DNA of 64,000 nucleotides from Bradyrhizobium xenonodulans (GCF_027594865.1 NZ_CP089391.1:7966501-8030500); one strand, 5' to 3'; shown: positions 42,655 to 51,780, counted from the stretch's first letter. A program made the numbers and translations. Notes: generated from the letters alone by a model not told the origin.

Positions 42655-43152
42655 ATGATTTCTGAAAGCAACATGCTCAAATCGGCTGAGCTCGGAAGAC
42701 CCGGCCGTCGGCGTGGCTTGATGGCGAACGGCGTGCGCATCATCATGGCGCTGGTGATGCTGCTCGCGGTGCCGCTCGGCACCAACCCGGCCCAGGCCGG
42801 CGACGGCGGCACAGGCGCCGCCGGCGCGGTCGGCAGTGCGAGCCTGGAGGCGTGCCGCACGACAAGCGGCAAGGTCCTCTATGACTGCGTTGCGAACGCG
42901 CTAGACAAGATGAGCACCACTCTGACGAAATGGGCCCCGCCCGAAGCGCATAGCGCGCTGCAGACCGCGGCCTCGCAATTGCGGGCCGCAAGCAACAAGG
43001 CCCAGGCGCTCTCCGCCATCGCGCAATGCCGCTCGGTGTTCGCAGGCCTCGTGAAGCAGGCGACGGCCGCCAAGCAGCAATCTGCCCCCGGCCTCAGCGC
43101 CATCGTCGGTGTGCTCAGCAAGGCGGCCGCATTGATCCAGGCGAAGGGATAG
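42655..43152 (+). CDS. Secreted small protein, tandem paralogue 2
   Basis: 165 residues. Shares with its upstream neighbour the pattern C-x-T-S-G-K-x-L-Y-x-C-V-A-x-x-L-x-K/R-M, the block TAASQLRAASNKAQALSAIAQC and the end SAIVGVLSKAAALIQAKG. It differs in the linker and in having a Gly/Ala-rich start to the mature region. AAGGGG precedes the ATG, 13 bp after the previous stop. Tandem duplication is evident; function unknown. Confidence 0.75.
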   Translation: MISESNMLKSAELGRPGRRRGLMANGVRIIMALVMLLAVPLGTNPAQAGDGGTGAAGAVGSASLEACRTTSGKVLYDCVANALDKMSTTLTKWAPPEAHSALQTAASQLRAASNKAQALSAIAQCRSVFAGLVKQATAAKQQSAPGLSAIVGVLSKAAALIQAKG

Positions 43153-43160
43153 GCACGATC

Positions 43161-43195
43161 GCGAAAAGCGGCGAGCACCGCTCGCCGCTTTTCGC
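43161..43195. terminator. Perfect 16-bp bidirectional terminator hairpin
   Basis: GCGAAAAGCGGCGAGC (43161-43176) and its exact complement (43180-43195) with a 3-base loop. AAAA on one arm gives TTTT on the other in both directions. It separates the plus-strand secreted-protein operon from the minus-strand kinase gene. Confidence 0.8.
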
Positions 43196-44155
43196 TCAGC
43201 CCGCCCAGATCAGCTCCTGCAGCTCTATCAGATCACTCGCCTTCTCCTGCCAGCCCTCGATGCAGACGTGGCTGTTGAGGTCGCTGGCACGGTGCAGCAG
43301 CATCAGGGCCATCAGGCGCCGCTTGAGCGCGAAGTCGGGCTTCGCATAGCCAAAGCCTTCGAGCAGGCTGCGCACCCTGCCGGGCCGGCCCGCGGCCATG
43401 AAGGTGCCGGGCCCGAGCAGATCGTAGTCGCGCCATCCTGCCAGCACGTCGCCAAAGTCGAACAGGCCTTTGAGCGACCATTGATCGTCGCGGCAGGCGA
43501 GCAGGAAGTTTTCAGGAATGTATTCGCCAATCAGGATCACCGGCGGCGCATCCATCGGGATCAGCTCGGCCGCATCGCGCAGGAGATCGTCGAGGCCGGC
43601 GAGAAACTTTGGCGCAAGGCCGAGGCGCGTGTGCCGCGCGCGGCACGCCTGCATCTGGGCGCGCATGAATGTGTCCCAGCGCGGCTCGATCTGCGCGAGC
43701 GGGCCGAGCGGCGCGCGCTGGACACTTGCGATGGTCTCGCCGATCTGGCGCAGCACGCGCTCCTTCTGGTCCTCCGCCAATGACGGCCAGACCTCCGAGC
43801 CGAGCGTGCCTGATAGCCGCGTGATGACGAGATAGGGCCAGCCGTCGCGCGTGCCCTCCGCGACGATCTCGGGGATCGGCAGCGACAGGCGGCCGGCGAG
43901 CTGCGTCAGCGAGCCGCGCTCGGAGACGAATTGCGCGCGCAGCAGCGGCGGGAAGATTTTCAGGATCAGATGATCGCCGAGACCGACCACGAGATTGGTG
44001 CCGGTCGAGAACACATGCGGCGCGCCGGCATCGAGACCGTGGTCGTGTGCGATATCGAGCGCGATCGGCAGCCATAGCGACGGGTCGGAGCGCCAGGCGC
44101 GAAAGCTTTCCGCGTCGGTGAAGTGAGGCAGCTGTTGCGATGGCGTGCTTGTCAT
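43196..44155 (-). CDS. APH-fold phosphotransferase with altered catalytic loop
   Basis: 319-residue protein of the aminoglycoside phosphotransferase/choline-kinase fold. ATP-site Lys66 is in HLILKIFPP; the metal-binding DFG segment is LFDFGDVLAGWRDYDLL (Asp233). The catalytic loop, usually HGDxxxxN, reads LIGEYIPENFLL (209-216): the His is Ile and the Asp is Glu211, while Asn216 is kept. Closest in style to hygromycin-kinase-like members of unknown substrate. It may be an authentic variant with Glu as base, or an inactive homologue. Single gene, flanked by a terminator and a repeat cluster. Confidence 0.82.
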   Translation of the reverse strand: MTSTPSQQLPHFTDAESFRAWRSDPSLWLPIALDIAHDHGLDAGAPHVFSTGTNLVVGLGDHLILKIFPPLLRAQFVSERGSLTQLAGRLSLPIPEIVAEGTRDGWPYLVITRLSGTLGSEVWPSLAEDQKERVLRQIGETIASVQRAPLGPLAQIEPRWDTFMRAQMQACRARHTRLGLAPKFLAGLDDLLRDAAELIPMDAPPVILIGEYIPENFLLACRDDQWSLKGLFDFGDVLAGWRDYDLLGPGTFMAAGRPGRVRSLLEGFGYAKPDFALKRRLMALMLLHRASDLNSHVCIEGWQEKASDLIELQELIWAG

Positions 44156-44212
44156 TGGCGTATCGAAAGCAGGGTTAGCTTTGGTTGACTCGGTTCAAGC
44201 CAAGGAGACGGT

Positions 44213-44553
44213 GCACCTCTCCCGCTTGTGGGAGAGGTCGACGCGAAGCGTCGGGTGAGGGTTCTTTCCTCTTGGGGAGCATCCCGTTGCGGAGACACCC
44301 TCTCCCCAACCCTCCCCCGCAGGCGGGGGAGGGAGCGCACCGCCGTTGCGGCTACAGCTACGCTCATTCCGCTAGCATCGCACCGACGCCGGTTCGATCG
44401 ATGCAAGCCCAGAACGCGGTGCACCTCTCCCGCTTGCGGGAGAGGTCGGCGCGAAGCGTCGGGTGAGGGTTCTTTCCTCTTGGGGAGTGTCCCTTTGCGG
44501 AGACACCCTCTCCCCCAACCCTCTCCCGCAAGCGGGGGAGGGAGCGCACCGTG
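44213..44553. repeat. Two tandem family A palindromic repeats
   Basis: Copy at 44213-44342 and a second at 44420-44553, in the same orientation and about 207 bp apart. Each has CTCTCCCGCTTG(T/C)GGGAGAGGTCG, then GCGAAGCGTCGGGTGAGGG, TTCTTTCCTCTTGGGGAG, GCGGAGACACCCTCTCCC and a closing hairpin ending GGGAGGGAGCGCACCG. They fill the 431-bp gap 44156-44586; no gene is seen. The same module is at 52951-53090 and 55616-55741. Confidence 0.9.
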
Positions 44554-44586
44554 CTCGCGGCGACAGCTTCGCTCATTCGCAACATG

Positions 44587-45912
44587 CTACCTGTCCGGAC
44601 TGGCGCGCTCGAACTGGCGCAGCAGCTTGTTGCCGCGTTCGACCGCGGCATCGAGCGCGGCTTGCGCGTCCTTCTTGCCGGCAAAGGCCTGCTCCAGTTC
44701 GTCCTCGATCGCGCCGCGGATCAGCACGAAGGAGCCGAGCCGGATGCCCTTCGAATTCTCCGTCGGCGGATGCAGCGTGATCTCCTCGAACGAGATCGCC
44801 GTGCCCGGATTGCGCTCGTAGAAGCCTTGCGCGCGGGTCAACTCGTAAGCGGCGCGGGTGACCGGCAAGTACCCGGTGTTCTGGTGCCAGGCCGCCTGCA
44901 CGCCGGGCTGCGACAGATAGGCAAAGAACCGCGCCACGCCCTTGTATTCCTCGCGCGGCCGGTCGCGCAGCACCCACAGCGTGGCGCCGCCGATGATCGA
45001 ATTCTGCGGCGCGTCCTTCACGTCGGGCCAGTACGGCATCATGCCGTAGCCGATATCGAACCTGGAATTCGCCTTGATGTCGGCGCGCGTCGCCGAGGAG
45101 CCGATGAAGATGCCGCACTCGCCGTTCTGGAAGCGCGGTTCGGCCGATTGTCCGCGGCCGCCATAGTCGAACAGTTTTGTCTTTTGCCATTCGCTGAGCT
45201 GGGCGATGTGCTTCACGACGGCGGGATTGTTGATGGTCAGCTCGGCGTCGAGCCCGGCAAAGCCGTTGGTCCGGGTCGCGAGCGGCAGATTGTGGAAGGC
45301 GGAGAAATTCTCGATGTGGATCCAGGACGGCCAGGAGGTGGTGAAGCCGCACGCCGCGCCGCGGTCGCGCAGGCGTTTTGCAGCGGCACCAAGCTCGGGC
45401 CAGGTTTTCGGCGGCGTCTCCGGATCGAGCCCGGCGTCGCGGAACATGGTCTTGTTGTAGTAGAGGATCGGCGTCGAGGAATTGAACGGGAACGACAGCA
45501 GATTGCCGGCGGCGTCGGTGTAATAGCCGGACACCGCGGGCAGGTAGTCGGCCAGCGAGAACGGCTCTTTCATGTCCCGCATCATGCTGAACACCGGATA
45601 GATCGCGCCCTTCGCCGCGGTCATGGTGGCGGTGGCGACCTCGTTGACCTGAACGATCGCGGGCTGGCTGCGCGAGCGAAAGGCGAAGATCGCCGCTGTC
45701 ACCGTCTCGGTGTAATTGCCCTTGTAAGTGGGCACGACACGGTAATCCGGCTGCGAGGCGTTGAAGTCGGCGGCAAGCTTCTCGAGCTGCTTGCCGAGTT
45801 CGCCGGACATGGCGTGCCACCAGACGATGTCGGTGGCGGCACGCACCGGCGCGGCCAATGAGAGGGCCGCCAGGGCGGCGGCGATCCGCAAAAGACGCGA
45901 TGCTGAAGTCAC
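44587..45912 (-). CDS. ugpB: Solo UgpB-like periplasmic binding protein (SBP_bac_1)
   Basis: 441-residue family 1 binding protein. Signal peptide to APVRAAT (~residue 26), then DIVWWHAMSGELGKQLEKLAADFNASQPDYRVVPTYKGNYTET, characteristic of UgpB (sn-glycerol-3-phosphate binding). The frame opens at a TTG (45939); the GTG at 45912 after GGAAGAG is preferred. No ugpA, ugpE or ugpC genes adjoin, so it is either a spare binding protein or works with a distant transporter. Divergent from the TRAP-type binding protein gene. Confidence 0.87.
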   Translation of the reverse strand: MTSASRLLRIAAALAALSLAAPVRAATDIVWWHAMSGELGKQLEKLAADFNASQPDYRVVPTYKGNYTETVTAAIFAFRSRSQPAIVQVNEVATATMTAAKGAIYPVFSMMRDMKEPFSLADYLPAVSGYYTDAAGNLLSFPFNSSTPILYYNKTMFRDAGLDPETPPKTWPELGAAAKRLRDRGAACGFTTSWPSWIHIENFSAFHNLPLATRTNGFAGLDAELTINNPAVVKHIAQLSEWQKTKLFDYGGRGQSAEPRFQNGECGIFIGSSATRADIKANSRFDIGYGMMPYWPDVKDAPQNSIIGGATLWVLRDRPREEYKGVARFFAYLSQPGVQAAWHQNTGYLPVTRAAYELTRAQGFYERNPGTAISFEEITLHPPTENSKGIRLGSFVLIRGAIEDELEQAFAGKKDAQAALDAAVERGNKLLRQFERASPDR

Positions 45913-46103
45913 GATGGCTCTTCCCGTGTCGCGCGGCAAAAGGCGACCCTACCTGCTTAAGGCGCGGCATTTGCGGTTTCAACCGGGAATGCGCCGCGGC
46001 TGCGCCGCACAATCGCCCTGCGGGATGGCCTTCCCCCGACCATCTGCTAGATTGCGTTGAACCTTTTGGCTCCGCCATAGACTCCACCACTGAGGGGTTG
46101 AGT

Positions 46104-47099
46104 GTGCCAGTGCTGAACCGTGCCGAACTCTCGCGGACCGGGGTGATCTTCGTTGCGCTTCTGCTCGCGATCTGCGCGACGGGCGCTGCTGCGCGCGAAT
46201 TCCGCGCCGCCGACACCCAGAGCGAGGACTATCCGACCGTCCAGGCGCTGCGCTACATGGGCGCCCTGATCGCTGAGCGCAGCGGCGGCCGCCACGAGGT
46301 CAAGGTGTTCCACTCCCGCCAGCTCGGCGAGGAGAAGGAGACCATCGAGCAGACCCGGGCCGGCGCGATCGATCTCAACCGGACCAATGTGGCGCTGATC
46401 GGCAATTTCGTTCCGGCGATGAACGTGCTGGCGATGCCGTTCCTGTTCCGGTCCATCGAGCACATGCAGAAGGTGCTGGACGGGCCGATCGGCAACGAAA
46501 TCCTGGGCAGTTTCGAGCCCTACGGCTTCGTCGGGCTCGCCTTCTACGATTCCGGAGCGCGGTCGATCTACAACGTCGTCCGTCCGGTCAGGAGTATCGC
46601 GGACCTCAGGGGATTGCGGATCCGGGTGCAACAATCGGAGTTGATGAGCCAGATGATCCGCTCGCTCGGCGCCGAACCGGTCGAGCTGCCCTACGGGCAG
46701 GTGCTCACCGGACTCACCAACCATCTGATCGACGGCGCCGAAAACAACTGGCCGTCCTTCGTGACCACGGACCATTACAAACATGCCGGCCACTACACAC
46801 TCACCGAGCACACGATGAGCCCCGAAGTGCTGGTGATCTCGCTGAAGGCCTGGAAAAGCCTCTCAGCCGACGACCAGACCCTCTTCAGGGAGGCCGCGGC
46901 CCGCTCCAGCCGGTTCATGCGCGAGAAATGGCGCGACCTCGAGGAGCAGTCGCAGCGCAAGGCGATCGAGGCGGGCGTCACCATCGTCAGGGACATCGAC
47001 CGCAAGCCGTTCGAGGACGCGATGGCCGCGGTCTACAGCAAGGCGGGGCGCGATCCCGCCGCGGCCGCGCTGATCGAACGCATTCGCAAGGTGGAGTGA
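46104..47099 (+). CDS. TRAP-type (DctP-family) periplasmic binding protein of a signalling operon
   Basis: 331-residue DctP-family protein. Start GTG at 46104 after GAGGGG. Signal peptide to GAAAREF (~residue 27). Mature motifs: DTQSEDYPTVQALRYMGALIAERSGGRHEVKVF, LRGLRIRVQQSELMSQMIRSLGAEPVELPYGQVLTGL with the substrate-carboxylate Arg, DGAENNWPSF. No TRAP permease (DctQ/DctM) is present; instead a histidine-kinase gene begins 6 bp after the stop. It likely acts as the ligand-sensing subunit of the signalling system downstream, comparable in logic to TorT-TorS. Confidence 0.87.
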   Translation: MPVLNRAELSRTGVIFVALLLAICATGAAAREFRAADTQSEDYPTVQALRYMGALIAERSGGRHEVKVFHSRQLGEEKETIEQTRAGAIDLNRTNVALIGNFVPAMNVLAMPFLFRSIEHMQKVLDGPIGNEILGSFEPYGFVGLAFYDSGARSIYNVVRPVRSIADLRGLRIRVQQSELMSQMIRSLGAEPVELPYGQVLTGLTNHLIDGAENNWPSFVTTDHYKHAGHYTLTEHTMSPEVLVISLKAWKSLSADDQTLFREAAARSSRFMREKWRDLEEQSQRKAIEAGVTIVRDIDRKPFEDAMAAVYSKAGRDPAAAALIERIRKVE

Positions 47100-47105
47100 G
47101 GCTTC

Positions 47106-49184
47106 GTGATCGCGACCGGACACAGCGAGCACGCAGACAGGCCGCCCGGTCCGATCGGGCGGCTGCGCGCGCGTCTGGTCGGCGTGCTGCGCGCGGTGCC
47201 GATCCGCTGGCGCATCCTGTCGATCGCGGCGCTGAATTCCGCCGTGGTCGTGGTGCTGGTGGGGATGATCTGGAACGGCGCGCAGGTGCTGGGCTCGGCC
47301 TGGGACGACGTCCGCCAGGTGCGCGAGTCCGACCGGATCCTGGCGTTGCTCGAAAGCGAGACCGGGCGGCTCCAGAACCTGATCCACCGCTACATCAACC
47401 AGCCGAGCCCGGACCTGTTCGCCGAGATCCTGCTGCTGCGCGAGGCGGTGCTGGGCACGCTGACCGACCGCGCCGCCAAGGACCCGATGCTGTCAGGGTC
47501 GGTCGAGGAGCTGGAGCGCACCACCGACCGCTTCCTCAACGGCTTCGGCGAGCTGCGCACGGTGCAGGCGACCATCGCCAAGACCTATGAGGAGCAGGTG
47601 CAGGGCCCGGCCAGGGACATGGCCGGCCTCTATTCCATCATCGAAGGCGCCACCGGCCATCGCGACGCGCTGATCTGGCCCTCGCTCGGAAAATCCCGCG
47701 AGGCCTTCACCGCGATGCTGGTCGCAGCCAATTCCTACTATCTGTCGCTGTCGACAGGCGCGGCCGACGATGCACGCCGCAACACCGAGACGATCGAGAA
47801 GACCATTCCGGTGATGATCGATCTCGCCGACAACGATCTGCAGCGCATGGCGCTGCAACGGCTCGGAGCCCGCACCATGGCGTTGCGCGAGGGCTTTGCA
47901 AAGCTCTCCGAGCAGCTCACGAGCCGGACCGAATTGCTGCGCAACACCATCGACGCCAGCCAGGCCGAGGCGATCGGTGCCATCGACGACCTCTCCATCA
48001 AGATGCGCCGGCGCGAGCAGAAGGCGCAGGAGACCTTCGATCGCACGCTGGCCGACATCTCGCGGCGGGTGCTGTCGATTGCGATGATCTTCCTCGGCAT
48101 CATCCTCGCCGCCGGCGTGCTGATTGCGCTGTCGATCCGGCTGCCGCTTCAGCAGATCATGACGGCGATGCGCGCGATCACGCTCGGCGATCTCGGCCGC
48201 GAGGTGCAGGGCACGAAGGCGCGCGACGAGGTCGGCGCCATGGCGCGCGCCGTCGAGGTGTTCCGCGAGAACGCGATCGCGAAGCGCCAGACCGAGGACG
48301 AGTTGCGCGCGTCCAAGGAGAAGGCCGAGAGCGCACTGCTCGAGCTCAACACCGCGCAGCAGAATTTGATCGACGCCGAGCGGCTCGCAGCCCTCGGCGG
48401 CCTCGTCGCCGGCGTCGCGCACGAGGTCAACAACCCGATCGGCATCAGCCTCACCGTTGCCTCGAGTTTTGCCCGGCGCACCGAGATTTTCGAGGCCCAG
48501 CTTAGGGGCGACGGGGGCTTGCGCCGCTCGCAGCTGGAAGAGTTCGTGCAGTCCTCGCGCGATGCCGCGCAGCAGCTCGTCGCCAACCTCCAGCGCGCCG
48601 GCGAGCTGATCCAGTCGTTCAAGCAGGTCGCGGTCGACCGCTCCCATGCCGAGCGCCGGCAGTTCTCACTCAGCGAAGCCACCGACCAGATCGTTGCAAG
48701 CCTCAGGCCCGTGCTGAAACGCTCGCCGATCACACTTAAGGTCGACGTGCCCGAGGGGTTGCTGCTGGACGGCTATCCCGGCTCCTACGGCCAGATCCTG
48801 ACCAATCTGTTCCTCAACGCCGCCAACCACGCCTTCGCCGACGGGCGCGCCGGCACCATCACGGTCTCGGCCCGGCCGCGCGGGGCCGAGGACATCGAGA
48901 TCATCTTTGCCGATGACGGGGCCGGCATGACCCCCGACGTGCAGCGCCAAGCCTTTGACCCATTCTTTACCACCCGGCGCAATGAAGGTGGTACGGGACT
49001 TGGGCTGCATATCGTCTATAACCTCGTCACCCAGCAGCTCGGCGGACGCATGATGCTGGAATCCAAGCTGGGACAAGGCACTACTTTTCGGATTATCATG
49101 CCCCGCCTCGCCAGGGGCGGCGCGCAAAGCACAGAGATTGACGGGACTTCTCAATGGCCGAACAGGACGATGTCCTCCACCTGA
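47106..49184 (+). CDS. Membrane sensor histidine kinase
   Basis: 692-residue kinase. GTG start 6 bp after the binding-protein gene. Membrane segments at ~35-57 and ~320-342 enclose a ~265-residue helical periplasmic domain suited to contact a binding protein. HAMP (~345-400), a coiled coil, then a kinase core with phospho-acceptor His439 in GVAHEVNNPIG and ATPase boxes NLFLNAANHAF, DDGAGM, TRRNEGGTGLGLHIV. The His-E-V-N-N-P form is typical of NtrB/DctB-like kinases. The last 31 bp overlap the next gene. Confidence 0.92.
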   Translation: MIATGHSEHADRPPGPIGRLRARLVGVLRAVPIRWRILSIAALNSAVVVVLVGMIWNGAQVLGSAWDDVRQVRESDRILALLESETGRLQNLIHRYINQPSPDLFAEILLLREAVLGTLTDRAAKDPMLSGSVEELERTTDRFLNGFGELRTVQATIAKTYEEQVQGPARDMAGLYSIIEGATGHRDALIWPSLGKSREAFTAMLVAANSYYLSLSTGAADDARRNTETIEKTIPVMIDLADNDLQRMALQRLGARTMALREGFAKLSEQLTSRTELLRNTIDASQAEAIGAIDDLSIKMRRREQKAQETFDRTLADISRRVLSIAMIFLGIILAAGVLIALSIRLPLQQIMTAMRAITLGDLGREVQGTKARDEVGAMARAVEVFRENAIAKRQTEDELRASKEKAESALLELNTAQQNLIDAERLAALGGLVAGVAHEVNNPIGISLTVASSFARRTEIFEAQLRGDGGLRRSQLEEFVQSSRDAAQQLVANLQRAGELIQSFKQVAVDRSHAERRQFSLSEATDQIVASLRPVLKRSPITLKVDVPEGLLLDGYPGSYGQILTNLFLNAANHAFADGRAGTITVSARPRGAEDIEIIFADDGAGMTPDVQRQAFDPFFTTRRNEGGTGLGLHIVYNLVTQQLGGRMMLESKLGQGTTFRIIMPRLARGGAQSTEIDGTSQWPNRTMSST

Positions 49185-50899
49185 TCGACGATACCGGTAC
49201 CGCGCCGGAGGACCAGAACGCCCGAAAATGGAAGATCGCCGTCATCGACGACGATCCGGCCGTGCATGACGGCACGCGTTTTGCGCTCTCGGACTACAGC
49301 CTCAACGGCCAGGGCCTCGAGATCCTCTCCGCCCATTCCGCGGCCGAAGGTCGCAAGCTGATGGCCGCGCACAACGACATCGCCGCCGTGCTGCTCGACG
49401 TCATCATGGAGACGGATGTCGCGGGCCTCGAGCTGGTCGAGTTCATCCGCAACGAGCTCAAGAACGAGACCGTACGTATCATCCTGCGCACCGGGCAGCC
49501 CGGCCAGGCGCCCGAGCGGCGCGTGATCGTGCAGTACGACATCAACGACTACAAGGCCAAGACCGAGCTCACCGCCGACAAGCTGTTTACCTCGCTGACC
49601 GCGGCGCTGCGCTCCTATCAGCAGCTCGAGCGCATGTTGCAGACAAGGCGCGGGCTCGAGATCATCATCGACGCGGCATCGACGCTGTACGACTTCAAGT
49701 CGATGCAGCGGCTCGCCGAGGGCGTGCTGACCCAGCTCGCCTCGCTGCTCAATGTCGATTGCGCCGGTATACTGGTCTTGCGCGATAATGGCGGCATCGA
49801 CCCCGAACTGTCCGTGCTCGCCGGCAGCGGCTGCTACAGCCGCTTCATCGGCACGACCTCGTCGAAGGCGCTCGACCCCGATCTGCGCGCGATGGTGGAG
49901 GCCGCCTTCCAGGGCCGCAAGAACGAGTTCGCCGACCATCGCAGCGTGATTTACTTGCGCACCGGCTCCGGCCGCGAGGTCGTGGTGCTGCTCCAGGCCG
50001 AGCGCGAGCTGTCCGAGACCGACCGCTCGCTGGTCGAGATCTTCTCCTCAAGGCTCTCGATCGCGTTCGACAACGTCATCCTCTATCAGCAGCTCCAGGA
50101 CGCCAACACGCAGCTCGAAGACCGCGTCGCCCAGCGCACCCGCGCGCTGATGCAGGCCAACCGCCGCCTCTCCGCACAATGGCTGCGGTTGCAGCGCGCC
50201 AACGGCTTCAAGAACGAGATCCTGGGCACCGTCGCCCATGATCTGAAGAACCCGCTCGGCGTCATCCTCGGCCGCACCGAGATGCTGAAGGAGCTGATCT
50301 CGACCGGCGCCTCGGAAAGCGGCGTGGTCGCCCAGGTCGACCACATCCGCGACGCCACCAAGCGCCTGACCACGATGGTCGACCATCTGATCTCGGACGC
50401 GATGGCCGATGCCTTCGACATCACCATCCGCCGCGAGCCGGTCGACGTCGCCGCCCTGGTCAAGGAGGTCGCCGAGGCCAACCAGCCGCTCGCCGTCAAC
50501 AAGCAGCAGGCGATCAGCGTGACCGCGCCGGCGAACATCGTCACCATGTGCGACACCGACCGCATCCGCGAGGCGATCGACAACCTCATCAGCAACGCCA
50601 TCAAATACTCCCCGATCGGCGGCAAGATCGGCGTGGCCGTGGCCCACGAGGGCGGCGAAACCATCGTCCGCGTCAGCGACGAGGGCGCCGGCCTGTCGCC
50701 GGAGGACCTCGGCCGCCTGTTCGGCCGGTTCCAGCGGCTGTCGGCCAAACCGACCGCGGGCGAGAGCTCGACGGGGCTTGGGTTGTCCATCGTCAAGCGT
50801 ATTATCGACATGCATGGCGGCGAGGTGACGGCGGAGAGCGAGGGCCCCGGCAAGGGCTCGACCTTCACCATCACCCTGCCCGCGACAGAACTGCCGTGA
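49154..50899 (+). CDS. Receiver-DUF3369-histidine kinase hybrid
   Basis: 581-residue cytoplasmic protein. Receiver at ~26-150 with acidic cluster IDDDPAVHDG, phospho-acceptor Asp82 (VLLDVIMET) and Lys in DYKAKTEL. DUF3369 (GAF-like) at ~165-310: RRGLEIIIDAASTLYDFKS, ERELSETDRSLVEIFSSRLSIAFDNV. Coiled coil, then a kinase core with His362 in TVAHDLKNPLGVI and N-box NLISNAIKYSP, GLGLSIVKRIIDMHGG. It probably receives phosphate from the preceding kinase and passes it on, or acts as a second input. No membrane segments. Confidence 0.92.
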   Translation: MAEQDDVLHLIDDTGTAPEDQNARKWKIAVIDDDPAVHDGTRFALSDYSLNGQGLEILSAHSAAEGRKLMAAHNDIAAVLLDVIMETDVAGLELVEFIRNELKNETVRIILRTGQPGQAPERRVIVQYDINDYKAKTELTADKLFTSLTAALRSYQQLERMLQTRRGLEIIIDAASTLYDFKSMQRLAEGVLTQLASLLNVDCAGILVLRDNGGIDPELSVLAGSGCYSRFIGTTSSKALDPDLRAMVEAAFQGRKNEFADHRSVIYLRTGSGREVVVLLQAERELSETDRSLVEIFSSRLSIAFDNVILYQQLQDANTQLEDRVAQRTRALMQANRRLSAQWLRLQRANGFKNEILGTVAHDLKNPLGVILGRTEMLKELISTGASESGVVAQVDHIRDATKRLTTMVDHLISDAMADAFDITIRREPVDVAALVKEVAEANQPLAVNKQQAISVTAPANIVTMCDTDRIREAIDNLISNAIKYSPIGGKIGVAVAHEGGETIVRVSDEGAGLSPEDLGRLFGRFQRLSAKPTAGESSTGLGLSIVKRIIDMHGGEVTAESEGPGKGSTFTITLPATELP

Positions 50900-50934
50900 T
50901 TTGAGCACCGATATCTGCAAGATTCCGAAGTGAC

Positions 50935-51669
50935 ATGACCCAAAGCCAGCACATCATGATCGTCGACGACGAGGCCCCGGCCCGGGAGATGGTCGGCGAT
51001 TACCTCAAGATGCACGGCTTCACCGTGACGCTGTGCGACGGTGGCAAGTCGCTGCGCGCCGCGATCGACGGCAGCATGCCCGACCTCGTCGTGCTCGACC
51101 TCAACATGCCCGAGGAAGACGGCCTCTCGATCATCCGCGACCTCAAGAGTCGCATCAACGTGCCTGTGATCATGCTCACGGCCACCGCGAGCCCGATCGA
51201 CCGCGTCGTCGGCCTGGAGCTCGGCGCCGACGATTACGTGGCAAAGCCCTGCGAGCTGCGCGAATTGATGGCGCGTATCCGCTCGGTGCTGCGGCGGAGC
51301 GCGCCGGCCAAGGCGGCGGCGCCGGAGGCGGCGGCGAAATCGGACAAGGACCAGCTGGTACGGTTCGGGACGAAGTGGCTCGATCTCGAAGCCCAGGCCC
51401 TGCGCGACGACGAGGGCAACGAGCATCCGCTGACCGCGTCCGAGTTCGGGCTGCTGAAAGTGTTCGCGGCCAATCCGAAGCGCGTGCTGTCGCGCGAGCG
51501 TCTGCTGGAATTGGCCAATGCGCGCGACGCCGAGGCCTTCGACCGCGCCGTCGACCTCCGCATCATGCGCATCCGCCGCAAGATCGAGCCCGATCCGGCC
51601 AAGCCGGCCGTGATCCGCACCATCCGCGGCGGCGGCTATCTGTTCTCGCCGGCGGGCGAGAAGGCCTAG
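50935..51669 (+). CDS. OmpR-family response regulator
   Basis: 244-residue regulator. Receiver with DDE cluster at 11-13, Asp55 in LVVLDLNMPEEDG, Lys in VAKPCELREL; Ala/Lys linker (SAPAKAAAPEAAAKSD); C-terminal OmpR winged helix (LTASEFGLLKVFAANPKRVLSRERLLE, IRTIRGGGYLFSPAG). Last gene of the four-gene operon, 35 bp after the hybrid kinase. Targets unknown; no transport or catabolic genes follow. Confidence 0.93.
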   Translation: MTQSQHIMIVDDEAPAREMVGDYLKMHGFTVTLCDGGKSLRAAIDGSMPDLVVLDLNMPEEDGLSIIRDLKSRINVPVIMLTATASPIDRVVGLELGADDYVAKPCELRELMARIRSVLRRSAPAKAAAPEAAAKSDKDQLVRFGTKWLDLEAQALRDDEGNEHPLTASEFGLLKVFAANPKRVLSRERLLELANARDAEAFDRAVDLRIMRIRRKIEPDPAKPAVIRTIRGGGYLFSPAGEKA

Positions 51670-51697
51670 GGGCGGGCGGCAGTGCCGTAGTAGTGCC

Positions 51698-51780
51698 GTA
51701 GGGTGGGCAAAGCGCAGCGTGCCCACGTTCTCTCAATACTTGGTTCGTGGGCACGGCGCTTTGCGCCTTTGCCCACCCTG
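51698..51780. repeat. Palindromic repeat, family B (copy 2)
   Basis: GTAGGGTGGGCAAAGCGCAG ... GTGCCCAC facing GTGGGCAC ... TTTGCCCACCCTG. It follows the response-regulator stop by 28 bp and may end that operon. The rest of 51781-51940 shows no gene. Confidence 0.88.

Noticed and set aside
44213..44553. Possible CRISPR array
   Set aside because: There are only two repeat units of ~130 bp, each with internal hairpins, and no short regular repeats with unique spacers.
44573..46216. 547-residue frame overlapping the UgpB-like gene
   Set aside because: It is another phase on the same strand as the UgpB-like gene, Arg/Ala-rich without motifs; the UgpB-like frame has a signal peptide and family signature.
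46104..47099. Component of a TRAP transporter
   Set aside because: No DctQ or DctM gene on either side; kinase genes follow within 6 bp, so a signalling role is favoured.
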